Shown here piece after piece: positions 35,464 to 44,272 of a stretch of DNA of 64,000 bases. Source of the DNA: Nonomuraea maritima. Its GTDB lineage: Bacteria > Actinomycetota > Actinomycetes > Streptosporangiales > Streptosporangiaceae. The position numbers were made by a program, and so were the translations under genes. Below the pieces are notes generated by a model. The model saw only the letters and a list, made by a program, of their open reading frames with translations. It did not search any database and had not been told where the DNA came from. The stretch lies in the NCBI RefSeq assembly GCF_900100395.1, contig NZ_FNFB01000004.1, forward strand, positions 248,001 through 312,000, in the 5' to 3' direction. Numbering within the stretch: position 1 is the stretch's first letter; the number at the start of each line of letters is the position of its first letter.

Positions 35464-35859
35464 ATGATCTCACTGAAGCGCGTGGCCGCCTTGGCCACGA
35501 CGACGCTGGCCGGAGCCATGCTGGCCGCCTCGTTCCAGGCGCCGGCGTTCGCTCACAACGATCCGGAGCGCTACAAGCCCTACAGGCACGCCCAGCCGAT
35601 CGCCGGGTACGAAATCGTCGAGTCGACGTTCGCTCTGCGCCCCAACGCCTTTGCCGGCGGCAGCGCCCGCTGCCCTGCCGGGAAGAGGGTTCTCGGCGGA
35701 GGCTACGCCTGGCCATCGGTGGGCCTGGGCAGCGAGCCCATCGTCACGGTCAACCGGCCCATAGCGAACGGCACCGTGTGGCAGCTCACGGTGAGGAATC
35801 CAGCAGACTCCGCGGTGACCAGCGCAATCGTGTACGCCCAGTGCGCCTTCGCACGGTAG
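35464..35859 (+). CDS. Small secreted protein of unknown function
   Basis: 131 residues with a clear Sec signal peptide: basic MISLKR, a hydrophobic core, and an AFA-HN cleavage site near residue 30. The mature roughly 100-residue part contains CPAGKRVLGGGYAWP and ends in VYAQCAFAR. This gives two cysteines that could form one disulfide and a glycine-rich motif seen in small secreted actinomycete proteins. No catalytic motif is visible. A ribosome site (AAGGAAG) precedes the ATG. It is followed by two strong hairpins. Confidence 0.75.
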   Translation: MISLKRVAALATTTLAGAMLAASFQAPAFAHNDPERYKPYRHAQPIAGYEIVESTFALRPNAFAGGSARCPAGKRVLGGGYAWPSVGLGSEPIVTVNRPIANGTVWQLTVRNPADSAVTSAIVYAQCAFAR

Positions 35860-35885
35860 ACCTGTTCAACCCCGCGACGAAAGCC

Positions 35886-35907
35886 GTCCCGGACAATGAT
35901 CCGGGAC
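35886..35907 (+). terminator. Hairpin downstream of secreted-protein gene
   Basis: GTCCCGGA-CAATGA-TCCGGGAC forms a perfect 8-bp stem with a 6-nt loop, 26 bp after the stop codon. No T-run follows, which is common for actinomycete terminators. It is the first of two tandem hairpins. Confidence 0.5.
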
Positions 35908-35940
35908 TGCCTCACTGAGATATAGCGGCAGGGACCACTG

Positions 35941-35984
35941 CCTGGATGCCCTGTGGCGGTCGCCACCGCCACAGGGCATCCAGG
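35941..35984. terminator. Strong hairpin, 20-bp perfect stem
   Basis: Two perfectly complementary 20-base arms (35941-35960 and 35965-35984; the outer bases are CCTGGATGCC) enclose the 4-nt loop CGCC. It is likely a transcription terminator or boundary element separating the secreted-protein gene from the molybdoenzyme gene. No poly-T follows. An unusually long perfect stem could instead mark a remnant of a mobile-element end, but no element is seen. Confidence 0.6.
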
Positions 35985-36176
35985 TTCACGGGGTCCCCCG
36001 CCCTGCGCTCGAAGCCGCACATCTCCTTCGGCGGGGCGTCTTCGTGTTGTACGGCTCCGGCGCTTGCTGCTCGGTGGTCAGGCCGTGAGTGATGGTGGCT
36101 TGCGCGGGCGTTCTCTTTATTAGATGGTTTTCAGGTAGGGAATTGACAAATACTGCGGCACCACGAGGTGAGGCCC
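35985..36176 (+). promoter_or_regulatory. Leader region of sulfite-oxidase-family gene
   Basis: With the hairpins upstream this completes a 317-bp gene-free stretch (35860-36176). TTGACA at 36143-36148 is a perfect -35-like hexamer but lacks a good -10 at the right distance. The ribosome site GAGGTGAGG (36165-36173) decides the ATG at 36177. Confidence 0.4.
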
Positions 36177-37226
36177 ATGAAGCAGACGACGCGGACGGCG
36201 ATCGTGAAGCCGCTCCCCGAGCACCTGTTCAGAGTCCACGGCAACAGTGCCGAGATGCGGTGGGAGGCCATGTCGGGCATGGGCTACCACACCCCCAACG
36301 ACCGCTTCTTCGTCCGCAACCACACCTCCACGCCTCTCATCGACGCCACCACCTGGAGTCTCCGCGTCCATGGGGACGGAGTACGCCGGGAGCGCGCGTT
36401 CGGGTACGACGACCTGCGGGCCATGCCGTCGCGTACGTACGACCTGGCGATCGAGTGCGCGGGCAACGGACGCCGCTTCTACCGCACGCAGCAGGAGAAC
36501 GGCGCGCCGGGCACGCAGTGGGGTCTCGGCGGGATCGGCGTGGCGCGCTGGCGCGGCGTGCCGCTGAGGCACCTCCTCAAGGAGGCCGGCCTGCTCCCTG
36601 AGGCGGTGGACGTGCTGCCCACCGGCCTCGACGCGCCGTTCGAGGACCACGGCCACGTCCGCAGGCCGCTTCCCGTGAGCAAGGCGATGGACGACGTCCT
36701 CGTCGCCTACGAGATGAACGGCGTCCCGCTGCCTCCCGACCATGGATTCCCGGTACGCCTGGTGGTGCCGGGCTGGGTGGGAATAGCGTCCATCAAATGG
36801 CTCGGCGATCTCGAGGTCGCGACGACCAAGCTTTTTACTCCGTGGAACACGCTTTTTTACCCCGAGGTCACGACGCAACCGGTGAAGAGCGCTTTCGAAC
36901 TTCCCTGGAATGCGACCGTGCCGCTTCCCGGCCCGCACGTGGTGCGCGGGCGGTCGTGGTCGGGGCGGGGCAGGATCGTCCGGGTGGAGGTCAGCCTCGA
37001 CGGCGGAACGACCTGGCGGGAGGCCCTGCATCACGGAGCGCACCTGGTCAAGGCCTGGTTGCCGTGGCACGTCAACTGGGCGCCGCGACACACCGGGCCA
37101 CACGTCCTGATGGCCCGCGCCACCGACGAAACGGGCACCACGCAACCCTCTGTCACCGCCCGCCACCCGTTGGGTTATCATTTTGACGCAGTCGTACGCC
37201 ATCCCGTTCGTGTGGTCAGCGGATAG
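36177..37226 (+). CDS. Molybdopterin-dependent oxidoreductase, sulfite oxidase family
   Basis: A 349-residue molybdenum-cofactor enzyme of the sulfite oxidase superfamily. The Mo-ligating cysteine is Cys94 in IECAGNGR, followed by the WGLGGIGVARWRG pterin-contact segment, then VPGWVGIASIKWL. The C-terminal Mo-co dimerisation domain (about residues 230-349) begins near the PVKSAFELPW stretch and contains EVSLDGGTTWREA. There is no heme domain and no obvious Tat signal, so it is probably cytoplasmic and its electron acceptor is unknown. The substrate could be sulfite or another small oxyanion or sulfoxide. The ATG at 36177 is favoured over a GTG at 36168 because the latter overlaps the ribosome site. 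Confidence 0.87.
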   Translation: MKQTTRTAIVKPLPEHLFRVHGNSAEMRWEAMSGMGYHTPNDRFFVRNHTSTPLIDATTWSLRVHGDGVRRERAFGYDDLRAMPSRTYDLAIECAGNGRRFYRTQQENGAPGTQWGLGGIGVARWRGVPLRHLLKEAGLLPEAVDVLPTGLDAPFEDHGHVRRPLPVSKAMDDVLVAYEMNGVPLPPDHGFPVRLVVPGWVGIASIKWLGDLEVATTKLFTPWNTLFYPEVTTQPVKSAFELPWNATVPLPGPHVVRGRSWSGRGRIVRVEVSLDGGTTWREALHHGAHLVKAWLPWHVNWAPRHTGPHVLMARATDETGTTQPSVTARHPLGYHFDAVVRHPVRVVSG

Positions 37227-37368
37227 GAAATTGTCACTTCGCTCGGCTGAGCTGGTGATTCCCGAAACGGCCGTCCGGCGCATCCAACTTCATCTGAAAG
37301 ACTCGCGCAGAAACCTTCTCGAAATCCCTCGATGTGAAGCTGCTCATGCCTAGGGAAAAGGAGAACCG

Positions 37369-39177
37369 ATGCGCCAGCTGACCGCACTCGACGCGCAGTT
37401 CCTCCGTGTGGAGACGGCGACGACCACGGCTCACGTCGCCGGGCTGGCGATCCTCGACTCGGCCGACGGCACGGTGACGAAAGACGCGCTCGCCGACCTC
37501 CTGCTCGCCCGGCTCCACCTGTCGCCCGCGCTCTACCTGCGGGTCGCCGAGGTGCCGTTCGGGCTCGACCACCCGTACTGGGTGTCCGATCCCCACTTCG
37601 ACATCGGCAACCATCTGTTCGAGACCGCGCTGCCGCTGCCGGGCGACGACCAGCAACTGGCCGACGCGGTGGCCGACATCCACTCCCGGCGGCTCGACCG
37701 GGCGCATCCCCTGTGGGAGATGCACCTGATCACGGGGCTCGCGGGCGGGCGGGTGGCCGTCTACACCAAGGTGCACCACGCCGCCATCGACGGCGTGTCG
37801 GGCGCGGAGACCCTCGCCGCCCTGCTCGACCTCACCCCTGACGGCCACCTGCGCCGCCGTGGCGGTGCAGGTGCGACGCCGACCCGGTCCGCCGCCCGCA
37901 CCTCGTCCCTCCGCCGGACCGCCTCTCCCCCGACGGCTCCCCCACCCGCGGACCTTCCTCCCGCGACCGACAGCGCCCCTTCCGCGCCGGTCGTCGCGGC
38001 GATCCAACCGCCGGTCGTCACAGCGGGCCTCCAGGGCGCGGTCGACCTACCGAACGGCCAGCCGGTCGCATGCCTCGATCCGACGGCAAGCGGTGCGCCC
38101 GGCCCGCTCACCGCCGAAGCGGCTCCGCACGTCCCGGCGACGACGGAGAGCACGCCAGGCGGGCAGCACGATCTCGCCGACAAGGCGCACGGTGGTTCCT
38201 CCGGCGGCCAGCAGGCTCCCGGCCTGTTCGGGATGCTGGCGGGCGCGGCGGTACGCACGATGACGCATCCTTTCACCGCCATGCGATCCGTCGTCAGGGC
38301 GGCCGGCGACCTCGACGCCATCCCGGTGATCGCGAACGTGCCCGGCGCGAAGCGGATCGCCGAGGCGGCCCGCGTGGTGGCCGGTGAGCGGCGCGACCGT
38401 CCGGGGATGCCGCCTCTCACCGCGCCCCGCACGCCGTTCAACGGCCCGATCACCGCGCAACGGCACCTGTCGTTCGGGTCGCTGTCGCTCAAGGACGTCA
38501 AGAACGTCGCCAAGGCGCACGGCATCAGCGTCAACGACGTCATCATGACGCTGTGCACGTCGGCCCTGCGGTCGTGGTTGAGCGAACACGACGCGCTGCC
38601 GGAGGCGCCGCTGGTCGTGGCGGTCCCGGTGGCGGTACGCACGGGGTCGGCCAAGGAGGTGGTCGGCAACCAGATCTCCGCCATGGTGACGCCGCTGCCC
38701 ACGAACGTCGCCGATCCCAAGGAGCGCCTGCGGGCGGTCGGCGCCGCCATGGCGCAGGCGAAGCGGCGCTTCGCGCTCGCGCCCGCGACGTGGCCGAGCG
38801 AGCTGTGCTCGGTGCTGCCCGCCCCGCTGGCGACCCTCGCGACCCCGGCGGTGTTCCGGTTGGCCGGGGTCGCGTTCCCGCCCATCAATCTGATCATCAG
38901 CAACGTGCCGGGGCCGCAGTTCCCGCTCTACCTGTGCGGGGGGCGGCTGCTGTCGTACTACCCGCTGTCGGTGGTGACCGACATGAGCGGCGGTCTGAGC
39001 ATCACCTGCTTCTCGTACGACGGCATGATCGACTTCGGCCTGGTGGCCTGCCCCGAGCGGGTGGACGACGTGTGGAGCCTGATCGGCCACCTGCGGGCTG
39101 CGCTCGACGAGGTGCTAGACGAGCGAGTGGGCGATGAGTTCCGCGACGGCGTCGGGGTCGATCTGGTGGCCGGTTAG
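37369..39177 (+). CDS. Wax ester synthase/diacylglycerol acyltransferase (WS/DGAT)
   Basis: A 602-residue acyl-CoA-dependent acyltransferase that makes triacylglycerol and/or wax esters for lipid storage. The catalytic motif HHAAIDG is at residues 136-142, PLWEMHLI precedes it, and the C-terminal ISNVPGPQFPLYLCG region is typical. An Ala/Pro/Thr-rich linker of about 115 residues (roughly 37860-38210) separates the two halves and makes the protein longer than the usual 450-500 residues. The ribosome site AAAAGGAGAA precedes the ATG. The 3' end overlaps the convergent TetR gene by 63 bp. Confidence 0.9.
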   Translation: MRQLTALDAQFLRVETATTTAHVAGLAILDSADGTVTKDALADLLLARLHLSPALYLRVAEVPFGLDHPYWVSDPHFDIGNHLFETALPLPGDDQQLADAVADIHSRRLDRAHPLWEMHLITGLAGGRVAVYTKVHHAAIDGVSGAETLAALLDLTPDGHLRRRGGAGATPTRSAARTSSLRRTASPPTAPPPADLPPATDSAPSAPVVAAIQPPVVTAGLQGAVDLPNGQPVACLDPTASGAPGPLTAEAAPHVPATTESTPGGQHDLADKAHGGSSGGQQAPGLFGMLAGAAVRTMTHPFTAMRSVVRAAGDLDAIPVIANVPGAKRIAEAARVVAGERRDRPGMPPLTAPRTPFNGPITAQRHLSFGSLSLKDVKNVAKAHGISVNDVIMTLCTSALRSWLSEHDALPEAPLVVAVPVAVRTGSAKEVVGNQISAMVTPLPTNVADPKERLRAVGAAMAQAKRRFALAPATWPSELCSVLPAPLATLATPAVFRLAGVAFPPINLIISNVPGPQFPLYLCGGRLLSYYPLSVVTDMSGGLSITCFSYDGMIDFGLVACPERVDDVWSLIGHLRAALDEVLDERVGDEFRDGVGVDLVAG

Positions 39178-39672
39178 CTGGCAGAGGTTCTCCTGGTAGA
39201 GCAGGATCGCGGCGAACGTGGCCGCCGCCACCTCCAGCCTGGCCGCGTCGCCGCGCGCCCCGGGCAGGGCGAGGCCGAGCGCGAAGCGGGCCCTGCTGAC
39301 GAGTTCGCCGTTGAGCCGGGTGAGTCGTTCCTTCACCGAGCCGTGGGTGTCGGCCTCGCGGAACAGGATGCGCCGCATCGACGGTGAGGCGCGCAGCGGC
39401 AGCCCGCGCGCCAGCCGGCGCAGCGTGGCGGTCAGGTCGCCGGGCACCGCGTCGACCCCACGGCTCTCCTCGATGTGGGTGCGTTCGTCGACCAGAGCGA
39501 CCAGCACATCGATCTTGTGGGGGAAGTAGTCGACAATCGAATCTCTGCGTACTTTCGCCAGTTTGGCGATGACCGCGGTCGGGGTGCCCTCGAAGCCGCG
39601 GCCGGCGAACAGTTCTTCCGCCGCATCCAGGATGCGCGTGCGCACGTCACGGATCACCACGGCTCGAACCAT
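39115..39672 (-). CDS. TetR-family transcriptional regulator
   Basis: A 185-residue regulator: an N-terminal TetR HTH (TRILDAAEELFAGRGFEGTPTAVIAKLAKV...YFPHKIDVLVALVDE, about residues 11-58) and a variable helical ligand domain. The last 20 codons lie inside the 3' end of the convergent WS/DGAT gene, an unusually long tail-to-tail overlap. It may sense an acyl-CoA or fatty acid given that neighbour, but this is inference. The ATG at 39672 is chosen; a GTG at 39660 is possible. Confidence 0.85.
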   Translation of the reverse strand: MVRAVVIRDVRTRILDAAEELFAGRGFEGTPTAVIAKLAKVRRDSIVDYFPHKIDVLVALVDERTHIEESRGVDAVPGDLTATLRRLARGLPLRASPSMRRILFREADTHGSVKERLTRLNGELVSRARFALGLALPGARGDAARLEVAAATFAAILLYQENLCQLTGHQIDPDAVAELIAHSLV

Positions 39673-39743
39673 AGCGCCACCTGCGACTTCATCGCCAGAT
39701 CGGGGACGCGGGAGTGTTCGCCGGCGGGGACGTACGAGGCCGG

Positions 39744-40172
39744 CTAGATCCCGGCGACCTGGTCGGCCACGCGGCCGATGCGGGCCAGGCGGGCCAGGGT
39801 GGGACGCGAGAGCACCTCGCCGATGTCGTGCAGCGCGATGATCAGCTCCTCGACGCCGTCGAGCGGCATGTCGGGCTCGCGGTTGAGCAGGACGCCGCGG
39901 TAGTCCTCGGGCGAGACGGCCCCGCCGGGCAGCTCGATGCGGTCGTCGTCGACGCGGAACAGGACGGGGATCGAGGTGTCGAGGGCCAGCGCGAGCGCGG
40001 TCAGTTCGGCGGCGGTGAAGGACCGCTGGCCGCGTTCGGCCTGGTGGACGGCCTGGCGGCTCCACGGCTTGTCGAGGTGACGGCCGACGGCCTCGCCCAG
40101 CTCGGTCAGCGACAGGCGGCGTTCGGCGCGCAGGCGCGCGATCTGCCTGCCGATGGCCTCTTCCACTCGCAT
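39744..40172 (-). CDS. XRE-type helix-turn-helix regulator
   Basis: A 142-residue protein with an N-terminal Cro/C1-type HTH (RLSLTELGEAVGRHLDKPWSRQAVHQAERGQRSF, about residues 19-52) and a helical C-terminal half with no known ligand domain. The ribosome site GGGAGG, 7 bp before the ATG at 40172, decides the start over an upstream ATG at 40205. It is divergent from the STAS gene. The target is unknown. Confidence 0.82.
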   Translation of the reverse strand: MRVEEAIGRQIARLRAERRLSLTELGEAVGRHLDKPWSRQAVHQAERGQRSFTAAELTALALALDTSIPVLFRVDDDRIELPGGAVSPEDYRGVLLNREPDMPLDGVEELIIALHDIGEVLSRPTLARLARIGRVADQVAGI

Positions 40173-40314
40173 CGGCCGCCTCCCTTTCCAATTGTCATGC
40201 TGCACGATGACGCCGACATCCTACTATTGACAGATTGCGCGCAAGCTGCCTAGTGTAAATCTCTACATTTCCTCGTCAATGTAGCCGATGACACGGCGGA
40301 GGGTGAGGCGCGAC

Positions 40315-40731
40315 ATGCAGGGCATCCACCTGGAAGTGATCGGACCGGTCGGCGCCTGCGCCGTGGTCAAGGTCGGTGGCGAGGTCGACGTCTACACGGC
40401 TCCCAAACTGCGCGAGCAGATCGTCGCGCTCGCCGGCGACGGCGTCGTGCACATCGTCGCCGACCTGAGCGAGGTGGAGTTCCTCGACTCGACCGGGCTC
40501 GGGGTGCTCGTGGGCGCGCTCAAGCGGCTGCGTACGGCGGGCGGGTCGCTGGGGCTCGTCATGACCACGGACCGCATCGTGCGGATCTTCCGGATCACCG
40601 GGCTCACCGCCGTGTTCCCGTGCCACGGGTCGATCGCCGAGGCGATCGACGCCGAGCCGCACTGGGCCGCCGCGGCCGAGCGCGAGGCGGGCGGCATCGA
40701 CGAGTGGCGCCGCGCGCACGGCGTGGCCTGA
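40315..40731 (+). CDS. STAS-domain anti-sigma factor antagonist
   Basis: A 138-residue single-domain STAS protein of the SpoIIAA/RsbV/BldG type. The phosphorylation site is Ser59 in FLDSTGLG, the position phosphorylated by partner anti-sigma kinases. When dephosphorylated such proteins bind the anti-sigma factor and free a stress or developmental sigma factor. No partner kinase or sigma gene lies beside it. The ATG at 40315 is chosen over 40288 because GGTGAGG sits 6 bp upstream. Confidence 0.88.
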   Translation: MQGIHLEVIGPVGACAVVKVGGEVDVYTAPKLREQIVALAGDGVVHIVADLSEVEFLDSTGLGVLVGALKRLRTAGGSLGLVMTTDRIVRIFRITGLTAVFPCHGSIAEAIDAEPHWAAAAEREAGGIDEWRRAHGVA

Positions 40732-40830
40732 CACCACAGGCGGGAACCGGCGCCACTCGTGACCCGCCACTCGTGACCCGACCGGGGCCCTCAGCGCAGG
40801 GCCGGGCCCGGTCGGGAGAGGTCGAGCGGA

Positions 40831-41760
40831 TCAGACGTGGGAGGCCTTGTCGAGGAGGTCGAGCTCCTCGGCGGTCAGCGTCAGCGTGCCGGCGACCATG
40901 AGCGGCTCAAGCTGCTCAAGGCTGCGGGCGCTGGCCAGCGGAGCCGTGACCGTCGGCTGAGCGGCGAGCCAGGCCAGCGCCACCGCGGCCGGGGCGACCT
41001 GCCGCTCGGCGGCGACCTTCTCCAGCGCCTCCAGCGTCCGGGGCCCGTGCTCGGTGTTCAGGTACTCGGCCGCCTGCCCCGCCCGGGGGCTGTCCACGGT
41101 GACGCCAGGACGGTACTTGCCGGTCAGGAAGCCGCGCGCCAGCCCGAAGTACGGCGTGCTGCCGAGCCCCTCCCTGGACACGACGTCCCGCAGCTCGCCC
41201 TCGTAGGTGCGGTCGACCAGGTTGTAGTGCTGCTGCAGCGCGACATAGCGGGCCAGGCCCTGCTCGTCGGAGATCTTGAGGGCTTCGCCCAGCCGCGCGG
41301 CGTCGTAGTTGGACGCGCCGATGTGGCGGACCTTGCCCTCGCGGACGAGCTCGTCGAACGTGGCGAGCGTGTCCGCCAGCGGCGTGTCACGGTCGTCGCG
41401 GTGCGCCCAGTAGAGGTCGATGTAGTCGGTACGCAGCCGCCGCAGCGAGTTCTCCACCCCGGTGCGGATGGTCGCCGGGGCCAGCCCCGACAGCCCCTCC
41501 AGCGCGCCCACCTTGGTGGCGATCAGGACGGATTCACGGTTGCCGCGCGAGGCCAGCCACTCGCCGATGATGATCTCGGAGGTGGACTCGCCGGTCGCCC
41601 AGACCGGGTACACGTCCGCCGTGTCGATGAGGTTCCCACCGCCCGCCACGAACGCGTCGAGGACGGCGAAGGACGTCTCTTTGTCGGCCGTCCAGCCGAA
41701 GACGTTGGCGCCGAGCGCAAGAGGGAAGACGGACAGACTGGTTCTGGGTATCGTTCTCAT
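40831..41760 (-). CDS. Aldo/keto reductase
   Basis: A 309-residue NADPH-dependent reductase with LIDTADVYPVWATGEST (catalytic Asp/Tyr), LIATKVG (Lys), DLYWAHRDD (His) and the C-terminal APLASARSLEQLE cofactor segment. It belongs to the same superfamily as the reductase at 16.5 kb but is a distinct subgroup. The substrate is unknown. The ATG at 41760 is used. It lies downstream of, and in the same direction as, the prenyl synthase gene with a 38-bp gap, so co-transcription with terpene biosynthesis is possible but not shown. Confidence 0.87.
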   Translation of the reverse strand: MRTIPRTSLSVFPLALGANVFGWTADKETSFAVLDAFVAGGGNLIDTADVYPVWATGESTSEIIIGEWLASRGNRESVLIATKVGALEGLSGLAPATIRTGVENSLRRLRTDYIDLYWAHRDDRDTPLADTLATFDELVREGKVRHIGASNYDAARLGEALKISDEQGLARYVALQQHYNLVDRTYEGELRDVVSREGLGSTPYFGLARGFLTGKYRPGVTVDSPRAGQAAEYLNTEHGPRTLEALEKVAAERQVAPAAVALAWLAAQPTVTAPLASARSLEQLEPLMVAGTLTLTAEELDLLDKASHV

Positions 41761-41798
41761 GCGGCCATTATGAGCGCACCCGAAATCCGATCCGCACC

Positions 41799-42809
41799 TC
41801 AGGTGACGCGATTGACGAGTGACTTGCACAGGGCCCGTAGCTCGGCCGCGTCCGGCAGGCAGTCGTCGATGACCTCCAGCGCGCGGGCGAGATAACGGTC
41901 GGCCGCAGACCTGGCCGCGGCCCGCCCGCCGGCCGCCTCCACCAGTTCGGCGGCGTGCCGGGCGGCCTGCTCGTCGGTGATGCCGGCGGCCAGCACGGCC
42001 GACAGTTCCCTGGCCGCGGTGTTGCCCGCGTCGAGGGCCGCGAGCACCGGCAGGGTCTTCTTCTCGCGTTGCAGGTCGCTGTGCACCGGCTTGCCGGTGA
42101 TCTGCGGCTCGCCCCAGATGCCGAGGATGTCGTCGGCGATCTGGAACGCCACGCCGAGGTCGCGGCCCGCGGCCCACATGCGCTCGCCCAGCTCGGGCGC
42201 TCCGCCGAGCACCACGCCGGTCGCCGCGGACGCGGCGAGCAGCGCGCCGGTCTTGCCCGCCGCCATCTCGGCGTACTCCGCCGCGCCGACCCGGTCGGTT
42301 CCGCGCCAGGGCCGGTTCTCGTTGACCATGTCGGCCATCTGCCCCTGGACCAGCTCCACCAGGGCCCGCGACAGGTAGCGCGACGCCTCGGGCTGACCGG
42401 CGAGCCGGCTCACGGCCAGCGCGAGCAGGCCGTCGCCGGCGAGCAGCGCGGGACCCACGCCGTACGCCTTCCACAGCGCGTCGCGGTGCCTGCGCCGCTC
42501 GTCGTTGTCGATGATGTCGTCGTGCACGAGCGAGAACACGTGCACGAGCTCCACCGCGACGGCTCCGGGCAGCGCGGAACGCGCCGGGGCCCCGACGGCC
42601 TCGGCGCTGAGCATGGCGATGGCGGGCCGCAGGCCCTTGCCGCCGTCACCGCCCTGTGGACGGCCGTCGACGTCCGACCAGCCCATCGCGAACGCTGCCA
42701 TCTTGGCCCCCCATGGATGCAGGGCCGAGACGGCCTCGCGGAGGGCCGGTTCCAGCAGGTGGCGGAATCGCTCCACTGCTCCACCGTCTAAGGGATGCCT
42801 GAGAGTCAC
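41799..42809 (-). CDS. Polyprenyl (probably geranylgeranyl) diphosphate synthase
   Basis: A 336-residue trans-prenyltransferase. The first Asp-rich motif DDIID is at residues 97-101, without the two-residue insertion of bacterial farnesyl synthases. Phe92 lies five residues before the motif and Ser93 four before. The second motif is DDILGIWG near residue 220, the form common in actinomycete synthases of terpene clusters. These features fit a C20-type (GGPP) enzyme by family rules, though chain length is an inference. The start is a GTG at 42809. It is divergent from the P450-terpene operon and most likely provides its isoprenoid diphosphate substrate. Confidence 0.87.
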   Translation of the reverse strand: MTLRHPLDGGAVERFRHLLEPALREAVSALHPWGAKMAAFAMGWSDVDGRPQGGDGGKGLRPAIAMLSAEAVGAPARSALPGAVAVELVHVFSLVHDDIIDNDERRRHRDALWKAYGVGPALLAGDGLLALAVSRLAGQPEASRYLSRALVELVQGQMADMVNENRPWRGTDRVGAAEYAEMAAGKTGALLAASAATGVVLGGAPELGERMWAAGRDLGVAFQIADDILGIWGEPQITGKPVHSDLQREKKTLPVLAALDAGNTAARELSAVLAAGITDEQAARHAAELVEAAGGRAAARSAADRYLARALEVIDDCLPDAAELRALCKSLVNRVT

Positions 42810-42875
42810 CAGGTGCTCCTACCCGAGTACGATCTTGAATGTACCGGGAGAACCATGTGATACTCCACCCACTGC

Positions 42876-42889
42876 CTGACATATGTCAG
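42876..42889. promoter_or_regulatory. Perfect 14-bp palindrome in the terpene divergent promoter
   Basis: CTGACATATGTCAG is a perfect palindrome midway between the GTG of the prenyl synthase (42809) and the P450 ATG (42938). A single regulator dimer bound here could co-regulate both transcripts. The cognate regulator is not evident; no regulator gene lies within the terpene locus. Confidence 0.55.
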
Positions 42890-42937
42890 TAAATGTCCGC
42901 AACACGGTCAGGCAACGTCGGCGATGGAGGAAAGACC

Positions 42938-44272
42938 ATGGCGATCGACGCCGCCCCCACCAGAACACTGCCCTTCCTCCGGAAACTGACCAGACACGCG
43001 CGCATCCCCGTCAACGCCTTCGAGGAGGCGGGCACGCAGGCCGACGGCGAGCTCGTCCGGCTGAGCATGGGGCCGTTCCGGCCCTACCTGGTGACGCACC
43101 CCGACCACGTGCAGCACGTGCTGGTCCGCAACCAGCCGAACTACGTACGTGAGGGGATGTTCTGGGATCCGCTCGCCCCGCTGCTCGGCGAGGGCATCTT
43201 CTCAGACGGCGAGAGCTGGGCCGAGAGCCGCCGGATCTTACAGCCGCTGTTCACCGCGAAATACGTGAACTCGCTGGCCGAACGCATGGCGGAGCTCATC
43301 CACGAGCTCATCGAGGAGACCGTCGTCCCGGGCCGCCCGTTCGACGTGGCCGAGGGGATCTCCGCCATCGTGCACCCGACGATCGTGCGGCTGTTCTTCG
43401 GGGCGAAGATCTCGGCGACCGACATCCAGCGACTGGTGCCCGCCTACGACGTGGCCGTGACCGCCAAGGCCATCCGCCTGGTGATGCCGTTCATGCCCGC
43501 GGCCTTCCCCATGCCGGGCGACCAGGCGTTCAGGCGGGCGATCAGGACCATCGACGACGTGGTCTACCCCCCCATCCGGCAGGCCAGGGCGGAGGACCAG
43601 GAGGGCGATGACGTCGTCTCGCGGCTGGTCCGGGCGCGCCGCGACATCGCGGGCCAGGAGGGCGAGCGGCGGATCAGGGACGACCTGGTGGCCATGCACG
43701 GCGCCTCGACGGAGACCTCGGCGACCGCGCTGACCTGGGTCTGGCCGGTGCTCCAGGCGTATCCGGAGGTCGCCGCCAAGGTGTACGAGGAGGTGGAGCG
43801 GGTGGTCGGCGACGAGCCGCTCAGCACCCGCCACCTGCCCGACCTGGTCTACCTCAGGATGTTCGTCAACGAGTTGCTGCGGCTCTACCCGCCGGGCTGG
43901 ATCCTGCCCCGCAGGGCCGTCGCGACCGACGTCGTGGGCGGGGTCACCATCGAGGCCGGTTCGACGGTGCTGCTGAGCCCGTACCTGACGCACCGGCTGC
44001 CGCGGTTCTGGGACCGGCCGCTGGAGTTCGACCCCGAACGGTTCGCGCCCGGCGGGGAGGCCAAGCGCCACCGGTACGCGTACTGGCCGTTCGGCGCGGG
44101 TCCGCATGTCTGCTTCGGGCAGCACCTGTTCATGATGGAGGCGCCGCTGCTGATCGCCGGCATCCTGCGCAAGTACCGGCCGATCGTGCACCACAACGGT
44201 CAGCTCACCCCTCGCCTGGCCTCCTCGCTGCGCGCCGCCGCTGGCCTCACGATGACGCTGGTCCCGGCATGA
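42938..44272 (+). CDS. Cytochrome P450
   Basis: A 444-residue P450. The heme-ligand motif is FGAGPHVCFG with Cys392; the K-helix ExxR is NELLRLYPPG; the oxygen-activating I-helix reads MHGASTETSA, with Thr/Glu near the usual A/G-G-x-D/E-T positions. The length and motifs fit a soluble bacterial monooxygenase needing separate redox partners. It probably oxidises the terpene made by the next two genes. GGAGGAAA lies 6 bp before the ATG. A TTA codon (43238-43240) is rare. The stop overlaps the terpene synthase start (ATGA). Confidence 0.93.
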   Translation: MAIDAAPTRTLPFLRKLTRHARIPVNAFEEAGTQADGELVRLSMGPFRPYLVTHPDHVQHVLVRNQPNYVREGMFWDPLAPLLGEGIFSDGESWAESRRILQPLFTAKYVNSLAERMAELIHELIEETVVPGRPFDVAEGISAIVHPTIVRLFFGAKISATDIQRLVPAYDVAVTAKAIRLVMPFMPAAFPMPGDQAFRRAIRTIDDVVYPPIRQARAEDQEGDDVVSRLVRARRDIAGQEGERRIRDDLVAMHGASTETSATALTWVWPVLQAYPEVAAKVYEEVERVVGDEPLSTRHLPDLVYLRMFVNELLRLYPPGWILPRRAVATDVVGGVTIEAGSTVLLSPYLTHRLPRFWDRPLEFDPERFAPGGEAKRHRYAYWPFGAGPHVCFGQHLFMMEAPLLIAGILRKYRPIVHHNGQLTPRLASSLRAAAGLTMTLVPA

